Assembly: GCA_020744425.1 (NCBI GenBank)
Contig: JAGMUV010000001.1
Coordinates: 2,666,001-2,730,000, forward strand
Origin: Dactylonectria macrodidyma
Lineage: Eukaryota; Ascomycota; Sordariomycetes; Hypocreales; Nectriaceae
Direction of reading: 5' to 3'
Length of the DNA stretch: 64,000 bases
This document shows, in pieces, positions 1-10,302 of this stretch. The first letter of the stretch is position 1. Each line of letters starts with the position of its first letter. Made by a program: the position numbers and the translations under genes. The notes under the pieces are model-generated. The model was not told the origin of the DNA and did no database searches. It saw only the letters and a program-made list of their open reading frames with translations.

Positions 1-1494
1 AAGCACTTCAGAGCCGGCTTGGCTTGAACATGAAGAGAATATTGATGAGTTAATGTAACAGAGGATTAGATCCAGGTCGGGGACTCAGTCTCACCTATAT
101 ACTTACTGCAACTATAGCGAAGAGTTTTAGATGCGTGGTAACAGAGTCATACTTGTTTCTTGAGGGAAGGTGAAAATTTTGCTGAAAGTCTATCAGATAT
201 AGCTGGAACCTACTGTCAGAAACGCATGATGGAAAATTTAAACCCATAGCATTAGAAATAGATTAGGTTAAAGTATAAGGCGGAAATAGCATAGTGGACC
301 TACATGGTCGCCGTAAGAAGCTCTGCCTCAGCTCAACCCGATCTCTATGGAGAATCCCAAACCGGGTATGCACTTCTTCTCTAGCAACTTAAGGATTCCA
401 GAGCCAGTCCTTAAAAGCCAGCAGGGTTAGCACATAACATGTAAGAGGAAGAACGCATTAATGAGACCCAGCTTACCTTACTGTTAGGTGAACCAGTACT
501 GAGGCTGTGAACCCCCATGGCCATTTGGTAGCTGGCGGCAGCGCCAACAGAGCTGACCGCGTGTGTACGGGCGCGGTTACCAGGCCAGCACAGCTGTACG
601 GCCAGGTTTCGCATCGCATGATAGCGTCGGGACCGCGAATGGCCATATTGCAACGTTGGCAAACTTCGATAGGAATGTATCACATCTTGTCTCGAGAGTT
701 TGTAAATATTTGGGATTTATATAATTGGGAATTTGTTAATGCGAGAAGTGCGAGATACTGAAATGAACTGCTTGGATAATTCCTACTAATGCTGGGTTTA
801 AATAACATTTCTCTTCCTTAGTAGGTGCGATTCACTCAAACTTGTTCAGCTTTGGATTAATGTCGCGCGATACAATAGCAAGAATTGAATAACATAGGAC
901 AACTCCTGAATCACGAACTTGGGATAAAGTGAAGTGAATCCAGAACATGTGACTAATGATCTCGCTCCGATCCGAGCATATTTAGAGTTTTCACAGTGAA
1001 ACTATCGGACAGAATGGAATAGTTGAGACAGCTTAGTGACGATGGATGATGGATCTTGTCTTTTTCCTCTGTCTAGGGGGGAAGAAAGCTAGCTATTTAT
1101 CCCCAGGGATCCGGCTGATTTGGACATCCTTGAACCGATGAGGCTGTCTTCAGCCGTCTATCTATGCTGTTGAGGGTCATCTAGGTTGTTGATGTCTGTC
1201 TAGGTTGTTGATAGTGGACTAGGTCTGAAGTCTATGTCTAGGTTCGAAGGGAAACACAGTCTCTTTATTGGTTCAAAGGAAAACGCTGTTCGGATCCGGT
1301 CCTATGCACAGCTAGCTTTTCTATCAGAAAACACGGTGCGCACATGGCATGCGTCAAAGGGTGGACGTCGACAGTATGCCCCACCGATGGACGAAGTCTT
1401 GTTCTTCAATGCTGCGTGCTTCATTGTCTGAGATCCCTTGATTTTCCTTTCCTTCGGCTGATGTGCACCGCTACATTCAACACCTTTCTAGAGC
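1..1494. other. No confident gene; accessory intergenic DNA
   Basis: I see no conserved protein motif on either strand. Short open frames near 411-761 and 1234-1748 overlap each other, have no recognisable domain, and look like chance. Around 1174-1245 a phrase containing CTAGGTTGTTGAT recurs with variations, a small local duplication. Confidence 0.5.
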
Positions 1495-2964
1495 ATGATT
1501 GGGTTTTGCCCCGCAATCCTCCTCATTCACCATCAACCAGCTTCCCCAAGAAAGGTCCTACGGGCAATCATTTCCTCACACCACCTCATCTATATGTTGA
1601 AGCCACAGCTGACAAAGATCCAGACCCGACACCTCTGCTCAATTACTTCCAGCATGCCGCGACCGACGCAGGACGGTTTAGGGTGGCAGCAGACACCGTT
1701 CTATTTGGTGCCAGTATGGACGCGGGACCCTTCAACCGGCGCGATTGAGAGCGTATCCCGCCAACAGCTGAAGACACCCTCTGAGGATCCCTGCACCGTC
1801 ACCTTTCACGCAGCAGGTCTCTTCAATAAGGTCTACCTGGTTCACACTGCCGGAAGCTCTTTCATCATGCGCGTCACCTTGCCCGTCTACCCTCGCCACA
1901 AAACACGCGCCGAGGTCGTTACCTTGAGGTGGGTGCACGAGAACACCAGTGTCCCGGTTCCCAAGGTCTTCGGTTTTGACGACAGTAATGACAATGAGAT
2001 CGGCTTCGAATGGATCTTGATGGAGTACATGCAGGGCACATCGGCGCGGAAGCGATGGCGCATCATGTCGGTGGAGCAGAAGGTCGCGCTCACGAAGCGA
2101 TTTGCAGTATTCCAGTTCGAGCTGTCAGGTCTCGAGAAGCAAGAATCCGCATTCAAAAGGATAGGGACATTGGATTCGCCGGAAATAGACCTCGAAGTCG
2201 ACTCTAAGGCGCCACAAACCGCGGTCGCGCCTGGGCGCCTAGTGTCCCATGAGTTCTTCATGGGCGATCATCTTGGATACGACAGTCCAAGGGGACCATT
2301 TCGCTCGAGTTGTGACTGGCTAAGCGCCATATTGACGATCATCATACGGCATCAAACCTTAGTTCTAGAGAAGTCTGAGGATGAAGACGACACCGAAGAT
2401 GCCGAGGACATCCTGCCAGTAGCACAAACCCTCCTAGCTCTTCTTCCTAAGATTTTCCCCCCAGACTTGACCAGATTAGAGTCGTCAGCTCTCCATCACC
2501 ATGACCTCAATCTCAACAACATTCTAGTCAACGAACAAGGCGAAGTCACAGCTGTGCTCGACTGGGAATGCGTCTCGGCACTACCACTCTGGATGCTGAC
2601 TAAAATGCCTAAGTTCCTTGACGGTCAATCTCGGGAAGATGAGCCACAGCGGAATTCATATAGGGACGAGACACCGGAGGAGGCTGCCGCAGAAGCGGAT
2701 AAGCGCAACGACCCACACTACCTGGACAACGAGGGCAAGAACGAACTGTACTGGATTCACAAGATGGAGTATGAGAAGACACAGCTACGGAATGTCTACA
2801 AAGCCAGACTGAAGGAATTGTGTCCGGAATGGGCCGAGGAAAGCCCGTTAAAGAACGACTTCTACGAAGCAGTCTCGCAATGCGATGGGTTATGGTTGAG
2901 CAAGGCACGCAGATGGGCCGAGCGTATGGAGAAGGGCGAGTCTGTACGATTCAAGGACGTCTAG
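1495..2964 (+). CDS. APH-fold phosphotransferase family protein (AIM9-like)
   Basis: Uninterrupted 489-codon frame. It is a member of the aminoglycoside phosphotransferase / kinase-like fold common in fungi and related to mitochondrial AIM9-type proteins. The N-lobe pattern (FNKVYLV, then FIMRVTLPVYPRHKT) is at about residues 107-135. The hinge ILMEYMQG is near 175. The catalytic HHHDLNLNN motif starts at residue 334 (Asp337), and the metal-binding DWE follows near 356, so the catalytic residues are present. An acidic linker (EDEDDTEDAED) precedes the C-lobe. Substrate unknown; such fungal proteins are rarely antibiotic kinases. The start is uncertain: in-frame Met codons at 1495, 1594 and 1654 are all possible and the first 50 residues look like poorly conserved leader. 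A broken second APH-fold gene lies at 8172-9850 but is of a different subfamily. Confidence 0.8.
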   Translation: MIGFCPAILLIHHQPASPRKVLRAIISSHHLIYMLKPQLTKIQTRHLCSITSSMPRPTQDGLGWQQTPFYLVPVWTRDPSTGAIESVSRQQLKTPSEDPCTVTFHAAGLFNKVYLVHTAGSSFIMRVTLPVYPRHKTRAEVVTLRWVHENTSVPVPKVFGFDDSNDNEIGFEWILMEYMQGTSARKRWRIMSVEQKVALTKRFAVFQFELSGLEKQESAFKRIGTLDSPEIDLEVDSKAPQTAVAPGRLVSHEFFMGDHLGYDSPRGPFRSSCDWLSAILTIIIRHQTLVLEKSEDEDDTEDAEDILPVAQTLLALLPKIFPPDLTRLESSALHHHDLNLNNILVNEQGEVTAVLDWECVSALPLWMLTKMPKFLDGQSREDEPQRNSYRDETPEEAAAEADKRNDPHYLDNEGKNELYWIHKMEYEKTQLRNVYKARLKELCPEWAEESPLKNDFYEAVSQCDGLWLSKARRWAERMEKGESVRFKDV

Positions 2965-3865
2965 GTGAGGTACTCGCAAGAGAAGTTAATAAAATTTATA
3001 CATTATCGCTCGGATGGGAAAGTACCAGTGTCGTAGGCGATGTTGAATGGCTAAAGAACCAATAAATCATCCTCGCCAAGTACTAGCTTTCCGTCCATAT
3101 TAGGCAGTCGAAGGCTATATTTGGGGACAAGAACAGCGTTATGCCACTATGGATTGCGTTAGCTTCCAAGAAGTAATTTTAACTAGAGTTGGAGAGGCAG
3201 TGGGTGGGGTGACTTGTTGGGAGCGATCTCGGACACTCTGCCTCAAATCGGCTTGAAGCTTAGTAGCTGTTACCAAGTAGAAGCTGGCTTGCATGACTCT
3301 AAATCTTCACCCAGCTTTCCTCAACATAATTATTAACTCTTAGTGTAGAAACCAGCCTTTAAAGCCGTAGTTCTCTACTACCTACCTACAGAACTGGGCT
3401 TCCTCGGTCTTGATAGCGTGCCCTACTCTTACGTCATAGCAGGAATATTAGTAACTTCAAGCACCCCTCGAATCAACTGCCATGGGTGTCAGTCTGGTCA
3501 GGCTGGGCGCTGCGAAATGTGTATATAGAGTGTAAACATCTTGAATTGCCTACGAACTCAAAGGCACAGTATAGTTGGTACCTTACCTAGGTACTATACA
3601 GAAAAGACGATGCAGATTTAAAAAGTGCCTCACACAAACTTGGCGGGGGACTTGCCGGTACCTTATCGCTGATTGTACTAGGAGTACTTGATGGTGGGAT
3701 GGAGGGGCATACCTTAGTGCAAGTACCCCGCTAAATCGCGCGGCTGCTCTGACGCACCTTTCGAGCAACCCGCGTCTTTACAACTTTGGATCGTGTCTGT
3801 TTTTTTTTTCTTCTCTGCAATCACAACGACGGCACCCACGACAGCCAAACTTGATCCTGCGCAAC
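2965..3865. other. Intergenic / promoter region of the adenylosuccinate synthetase-like gene
   Basis: No coding signal found. It holds two copies of a GGTACCTT core (3577 and 3657) and a T-rich stretch at 3799-3812 shortly before the ATG, typical of a fungal 5' leader. Confidence 0.5.
3577..3586. promoter_or_regulatory. GGTACCTTAC promoter motif, copy 1
   Basis: Exact 10-mer 280 bp upstream of the ATG at 3866. The same 10-mer occurs upstream of SLA2 (9916) and between APN2 and COX13 (23468). A shortened GGTACCTT follows at 3657. The function is inferred from position only. Confidence 0.4.
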
Positions 3866-6800
3866 ATGACGATCACTGTCATTCTTGGGGCCCAATGGGG
3901 TATGTTTCTCTCCCTTACCTGGAATATGCCCTTCCTCCGCACCTAGCCGATATCGGTTCGATCTCATTATACTGACCAGGACTTCCACAGGCGACGAAGG
4001 CGTGAGTACTCGGGGAGAACCAACACAGCTGATGACACCCGGGCACTAACGATACTGCGTACTCAGAAGGGCAAGTTGGTTGATGGACAGTGCCAGGACG
4101 CGCAACTCTGTGCCCGAGCCGCGGTAAGCACAACCCAGGCAGAATCCGGTCGACCAACGGCTTCCACCGATCCCTAAAACATCCCCAAACGACAAATTCG
4201 CGCTGAAATACCTGCTGATTAACGTTAAGGGTGGGTCTAACGCTGGGCATCTCGTGCGGTTGGTTGAGCTTTCTATCAATCGATATATATACATATATAT
4301 TGCGTTGCTAACAGTTGCAAAGTGTAAACGGAGTTTCGTATAGGTGAGAACCAGCATACGTGGAAGCACTGGGTGGTTGCTAACATAGAGGCAGCTTTCA
4401 CCTCTTGCCCTCTGGGCTGATCAACCCAAAATGGTTTGTCAAGGGTAATGATCGTTCAAGCTGGCAACGGCGAGCTGACAAGTACCATAGCATGAACTTC
4501 ATCGGTTCGGGCGTAGTCTTCCACGTGTTAGTCTTCACATAATCCTCTACTCCTAACTCGACTACCACATCGGCATCTTGTTGATGTCTCGCCCGGCTCG
4601 CGCCCCTCAACCGAACATGCCAAGAAGACTGACTCTGTCCTCTAGCCCAAGTTTCTTCAGCGAGCTCCAGGAGCTCGAGGAAAAGGGTCTGACCGCGGTA
4701 CATGATCGGATCCTTGTTTCTGACAGGGTCAATGTCCTCTTGGATATGCACATGGCAGTTGATGGTCTCGAGGAGAGGGAACTTGGAGGTTCGTCGCATA
4801 GTTTCCGACATTGTCGTTGAGGAACAGCAGCTAACGTCTACCCAGACGCAGCTATCGGAACAACAAGACGCGGTACGCTACCCCCAGGACTCTATGCCGG
4901 ATTATCCTTTTCTGCTTCTGTCACCTCATTGCAAGCATTCCCAAATCTCAATAGCGGAGACAATCTCGGTCATCGTCGTGCTATCGATGCTATTTAAGCA
5001 ACGAGGTCTAACGTCCGCCATAGGCATTGGTCCCTGCTATCAGACAAGCAGAGCGGTAAGAGGTAGTTATGACAAGGGAGAGGACTGTGCGCTAACTTTC
5101 CCAGCGAACTGGCATCAAATTGACTGACGTCTTCCACCCTGACCTCTTCGAGCAGAAGGTGAGGCGCTTAGCCGATGGCTATCAAAAGCGCTTCGGAGAA
5201 CTGTTTGAATACGACATTAAAGCCGAGCTTGGTCGTTTCGACGAGTACAGGGAGACGCTGAAGAAGTACGTCGTGGACGGCGTGTCCTTCATGAGATCCG
5301 CACAGCAGAGCAATACGAAAATTGTGATCGAAGGCGCAAACGTAAGGTTCTCATCCTAAGACTAAACGAATAGTACTGACTCATTGGTGGAACGAGCACC
5401 GTGCCCGTGGTCTCACAGTCCTCTTTCCTAGTCCCGCAAGAATTCTTAGCTCGGGGCGGGACATAGTGCTCGTCTGAGCAATCACTTTGCTGGCGGAACC
5501 CAACAAGGGGTCTGCGCTGTAACAAGCTGTGTATTATGTTCACGCCTCGGCAGGATTCGGGAGCCATACGGAGACCTGGCTTCTACTCATCTACTTGTTG
5601 GCTATCGAGCGTGGTCAGTGGAGTTAATGACAATTTTATGTGAGGATGGCGCCCTGGAATCAACTCGGAGCAGACTTAGTTATAGCGTCTCGAGGTTCAA
5701 GCCAAACTGTGCTCAGAAAGCCTGTCTTGAGATGATTCCGGGGCTTCATTTTCACGTCAAACCTCTGCGCCACGTGCGATGCTGATAGATCGGCATCAGT
5801 CAAAGTCTCCTGTGAAGGAAAGGGGTTCTGGAACCTGGCACTTGTGCTTGTTCCCAATTGAACAGGCACTGATGCTAGATGTTGATTATGGCTCTTACCC
5901 AGTAAGTTTCCGTCAACTTGGCCTTTCAGTTTGCACTAGTACTCATGATTAACTACAGTTCGTCACTTCCTCAAGTACTACGCTTGCTGGTATTATTGGT
6001 GGACTCACACTGAACCCAAAGAACATCACAGAGACGGTTGGAGTGGTCAAGGCTTGTGTGTCGATTGCTCCAAGGCCGTGATTCACTGCTGACTGACAAC
6101 AGATACCACCCGTGTCGGGGCGGGGGCCTTCAAGACCGAAGATACCGAAGAGTGCGTCTGAATTACCATCTTGAAGCCACTTTGAAGCTGAATGACAACC
6201 TTAGGATCGGCACCAAGTTCCAGGAGATTGGACGCGAATGGGTGAGGCCACAAGCGCCCTGAAGGTTTCGAGCTTCTACCGCTGACAAGACTTAGGGAAC
6301 GTCGACTGGCCGCAGACGCCGGTGTGGATGGTGAGTTTTCATCATGGCTCTTAGCTGCTGACAAACTTACTGACCGTTCTCAGGCTCGGTACGCACAACC
6401 TCAAAACCTTGAGTAGTAGTAGGGAACACAACTGACAAGCACACACAGACCTTGTTGTTGTCAAGTACAGTAACTCGATCAACTACTACACCAGCCTGAA
6501 TCTCACGAAGGTAGACAGTGCCCATGGAATGCTTGCGACACGCGTCAAAACGCACTAACACTCTGCAGCTCGACGTTTTGGATACTTTCGAAACGATCAA
6601 GATCGCCATCGCTTACAAGATCGACGGAGAGGTCAGTGATGCCAACGAGATCATGATAGATTGTGGAGACGCTAACCGTTTGGACAGGAACTGGACTCTT
6701 ACCCTGCGGATCTTGACATCCTGAACCGAGCTGAGGTGGTTTACCACGAGATGCCAGGCTGGCAAAAGCCGACCACCAACGCGAGGACCTACTACGATCT

Positions 6801-7013
6801 CCCCAAGGCGGCCCGTGATTACGTTGAGGTGAGAATATTCACCTGGGCTAGCATAACGAACAGTGGCGCTGACCACCAGCAGTACATCGAGAAGTTTGTC
6901 GGAGTCAAGGTAAGTGGGCGCGCATACTGACCTGCACCGCAATTGCTAAAGTTGAGCAGATCAAGTACATCGGCACTGGCCCTGACCGTGAGGCCATGAT
7001 CCAGCGCGCCTGA
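3866..7013 (+). CDS. ADE12: Adenylosuccinate synthetase-like protein, 22 exons
   Basis: Adenylosuccinate synthetase joins IMP and aspartate using GTP, the first committed step to AMP. Exons: 3866-3899, 3991-4001, 4067-4123, 4230-4253, 4315-4343, 4395-4433, 4491-4526, 4646-4788, 4846-4872, 5024-5055, 5105-5341, 5866-5901, 5959-6055, 6103-6151, 6205-6241, 6296-6330, 6384-6388, 6449-6510, 6569-6631, 6688-6828, 6883-6909, 6960-7013. Together they give 425 codons, the normal family length, with phases closing at every junction. Family landmarks in order: GAQWGDEGKGK at the N-terminus, NAGH, HLLPSGLINP, GSGVVFHVPSFF, VDGLEE, GIGPCY, EGANALMLD, YPFVTSSSTT, TRVGAGAF, TGRRRRCGW, NLTKLDVLD and a GTGPDRE tail. 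Oddities: two microexons (11 and 5 nt), a 524-nt intron at 5342-5865, a weak AAG acceptor at 4227-4229, and changes at normally conserved sites (IGTTRRG where GTTGKG/GRG is usual; NAGHL for NAGHT). It may be a working divergent paralogue or a gene beginning to decay. Confidence 0.82.
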
Positions 7014-7371
7014 TTGCGCGAGATAGAGGAGGCACCCGAGGCTTGACTTGGATCGTGCGCAAGGAGTGTTAACTGCCGAAGCCATTCGGTGACCTGAAGA
7101 AGAGTGTGCGCATTTAGAGAATAGACTTGGATTTCTCACAGGTAGGTCATACCTTAAACTACAACTGATAGCTACTTGGATACCTGCCTCCTTCCGTGCA
7201 CGTGCCGTGGGGTGGGTTGTGATGCATCCTGTGTGCGAGTATCATCGTTTAATCGCGGGCTAGAATCGATTTATGCCCTCTGGGCCTGGCTGTGCCGCCA
7301 TGATCGGGCGCACATGATCGATGCGAGGTGCTATTAGGACTACATTGGGAGAATTGCAAAGGGAGAGGTAG
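7014..7371. other. Intergenic, nothing recognised
   Basis: No frame with a recognisable motif between the stop of the adenylosuccinate synthetase-like gene and the DUF7924 fragment; the frame of that fragment is closed by a TAG at 7369-7371. Confidence 0.5.
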
Positions 7372-7980
7372 CTCGGAACGGGATGTCAACCTGGCATAGC
7401 CAGTTTGAGTTCTGGTATCGTATACATCGGTGCCGCTCACTTCGATGAAGGCCCCTCAGGAGATGACAATAATAGTATATTTATAGCAGCCCGGGGCATT
7501 ACAGAACTCTTCCGGCTTGTGAAGCGCAAAGACGAGATTCAACGACAGATTCTTGCCTTCTCTATTTCACACGACCACCGGTCGGTACGAATCTATGGCT
7601 ACTACCCTGTACTTGATAAAGAGGATGATCCAAAGTACTACCGCCACCCAATTCACACCTTTGACTTCACGGCACTTGACGGAAAGGAGAAGTGGACAGC
7701 ATATCAGTTTATAAAAAACGTCTACGACCCCTGGATGCCTAAACACTTGAAGCGGATCTGCTCCGCTATCGACCAGCTGGATTTTGATACCCCGTCGGAA
7801 GGGACAGGGCTTTCACAAAGTCTTGCGAGCTATAGCCTGAGGGAATTGGATGTCGAGTCCATGCCTTCCCTCATGGTGAAGGATAGCCAGTCCGACATCG
7901 TTGATCAGCAGACCACTCCCAGCACTTCACTCTCAAAGCCGGGGGCAAAGCGAAGGAGGAGCCCAGTCAAGAGATCGTAG
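7372..7980 (+). pseudogene. DUF7924-type fungal protein, C-terminal fragment
   Basis: The frame has no ATG where one is needed; its first codons follow a TAG at 7369-7371 and the first in-frame Met is deep inside. The protein shows the block typical of a fungal family often annotated DUF7924: ITELFRLVKRKDEI, ILAFSISHDHRSVRIYGYYP, YYRHPIHTFDFTALDGKEKW, TAYQFIKNVYD and a basic tail ending KRRRSPVKRS. Function of the family is unknown. Only the C-terminal half is here and I find no matching N-terminal half upstream, so it is most likely a truncated copy, or a last exon whose partner lies outside what I can recognise. Copies of this family tend to scatter through accessory regions of fungal genomes. 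Confidence 0.6.
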
Positions 7981-8171
7981 GCTACGTAGTTAATCTCGTG
8001 CCCTGTTGATGCTTTGGATGAACCCATATTCTCTAGCTGCTTTGCGTTAATGCCATCGACCCGGAGCCCAGGTGCGAGGGATGGCAGCATTAGGCTGGGT
8101 AGGATTTCGCAGTGGAGTGGCACGTCGGCGTAACATCCCTACGCTACTTTCTCATTCTATCCTCTCAATAG

Positions 8172-9850
8172 TTACTCTGCCTTCGCAAACAGCTCTTGGA
8201 GCGCTTGTGATCGTTCATCCCTGACAAGCAACCCCCTATCCTTCAGACACTGGGTGTAACATTCCGACTGCTCAACACGATGTTTGACCTCTAACGCAAG
8301 GGCCCCGCCATCATCTCTGAAATAAAAAAAGGTCAACCACTTCCTCTCTATCAAGACCTCTGAAGAGCTGGGGGAAAATAAACTTGTAATATACACGAAT
8401 GAGATAGGACGGATGGCGGAGTATCTGCGCCACGGGCAACTTGATTTCCGGTTGATGCTTCCAACTATCCCTCAGCTTAGCGCAGCCGTTGGAGGTGGCG
8501 CTTCTTGCATCAAGCACCCGGAGGAACTCGGGGTAGATCTCGCTAGGCGTGATTGCAGCAGCAGCAACTGGACATGCGCCCACTGCAATGAGATCATGGC
8601 TTGTAATCCACGGTGGTGTAAATAAATGTCGCGGAATTGTCCCTGTGAGCTCCCAGTCGATGATGCCGCATACACGTAGGTCTTCCGTAACGATGATATT
8701 GCTACACCTGAAGTCCTGATGAGACAGGACAAAGGGTGCCATGCACCTCGGGAATTCGAAGGACCCGAAAACATGCTCTCTGAGGCTTTCAAGCGCGAAC
8801 AGCTCCATCTGCACCGGATCAATGGATGAGTCTTTAATGGGTAGGCGATATATTTCTGATAAGATGTGATGTTGATAAGCCAAGCATTGTTCTTCGGAGC
8901 AGAAAACACTTCGGTCTCTCTGTCTTTGGTAGCACCTATTGAGCTCGTTCGCAGACATCGGAATGAGGAGACCGATTATAGGTTCCGATCTGCCGGTTGG
9001 GATTGGCATCGGTGAGCCTGCCGTAGAGAACGCCAACTTGTTAAGCTGGGATAGGATCTCGATAACGTCGCCATAAAGTTGTTGTCATTTGTCTTCCGTT
9101 GCGCTTCCCAGCGCTTCCAAAACTGAACGACTGAGCCGGAATGTAGTCACCCACGAGAAATGGTACGGTTATGGAACCGGCCTGTACCAAATCTGAATCG
9201 CGCCCGTATGCGTGAACGCGCGGGATGGGAATTGTTGTGTTATGTCCGATGTATCTGCGGAGCAACTGTCTTAGCCGCGGAGTCAATAAGGGGACAATGG
9301 GAACATACCGCGTTGTGGCAACTTCACTTTGCACTTTGTTCCATGCATCGGGAATAAGCGGCTCCAGGGGAATTCTCATCACCCATGTTATGTTGTCGAC
9401 ATCGAAGAGGACGAAGAAACAGATGTTAAAGCTGCCGCGATCGCGCCTTACAACACGGCAAGGCGTTTGACCGTAGTGCCGAGAGGCTGAGCGGCAGACT
9501 GTATCTTCGCTGATAGAATTGATGAATTCCTCAATCCTCTCTTCGAGCTGCTCTCCCGTGAGAGGAAAATCGTGTATCTTATCGTCGCCGACTCGGAGGC
9601 TGACGGCTTGTTGCCTGTGATCATTGATGGACCTTGTGTCAAGTAACGGCGAGAGAGAGGTTGTGCGGTGTTCGACTCGGTTCGCGATAAGAAGCCTGCC
9701 CTCTAGCCCGCAGAGGGTGGACATATGTGAAACGAATGACGCGCATCGCGCTAGAATGAAGCGACATATCTCGGTCTGTATTCTCGTCGACGAGATCTCT
9801 TTTATCGTCGTCTGCCACTTCTTGTGTTCCGCGCTCGGATAATCTCTCAC
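8172..9850 (-). pseudogene. APH-fold phosphotransferase, broken by three lesions
   Basis: Reading from 9850 down, the frame gives the N-lobe of an APH-fold protein (FNICFFVLFDVDNITWVMRI, then IPIPRVHAYG and FLVGDYIPAQSFS). Near 9119-9122 a run of four A on the plus strand shifts the frame. A TGA (plus-strand TCA, 9085-9087) stands where Trp fits, just before QLYGDVIEIL. The C-lobe then reads through to LSHQDFRCSNIIV (catalytic Asp and Asn present) and CGIIDWEL. At the A7 run 8324-8330 the frame shifts again and finishes with FRDDGGALALEVKHRVEQ. Homology is continuous across all breaks, so this was one gene of about 550 codons. The T-run events could be sequencing errors, but the nonsense codon argues for real loss. 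Confidence 0.68.
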
Positions 9851-10302
9851 CCGGTTCCGGGCCTAAGACCTGCACTGCCCACTCCGCTCCACTGTGATGC
9901 AGCCACTACGTACAGGGTACCTTACCTGGTATGACGCCTCCTGCCTCTGAATTAGGTACCAGTGAAAGCTGTCGCACTCCCAAAAGCCAAGGCCAAGGCA
10001 TCATCGCCCCAAATACTTGTCATTGCTTACGACGACTTCTCTCAGAGACATCGCTCCATAACACACCGGCGACGAGCGTGTTTTCGCATCTGCATTTCTT
10101 CCTTCTCTTAATTCTCTCCGCTCTCGAAATTCCTCGCGCCGCGGCGGTGTCGGCCCACGTCTTCCGTCTCGTGATCCCAGGGGTTACGCTACAACTATCC
10201 CCTCCGAATCTTTCGGGTCTCGCGCAACATCCTCCTCAGCCTCCACCACCTCCTCACACCTACGGATAGCCTCGCGGAGCTCTTCCGCCACCTGACGCAA
10301 TA
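9851..10302. promoter_or_regulatory. SLA2 upstream region
   Basis: CT-rich sequence typical of fungal leaders (for example CTTCCTTCTCTTAATTCTCT near 10100). It contains the exact GGTACCTTAC motif at 9916-9925, also seen upstream of two other genes. Confidence 0.45.

Noticed and set aside
411..761. Overlapping short frames on both strands
   Set aside because: No motif, no splice context, opposite-strand overlap; chance frames.
3866..7013. First impression that the adenylosuccinate synthetase region was a shattered pseudogene
   Set aside because: Every break coincides with plausible GT..AG signals and all 22 exon phases close to a normal-length protein, so spliced gene is the simpler reading; divergence at two motifs keeps some doubt.
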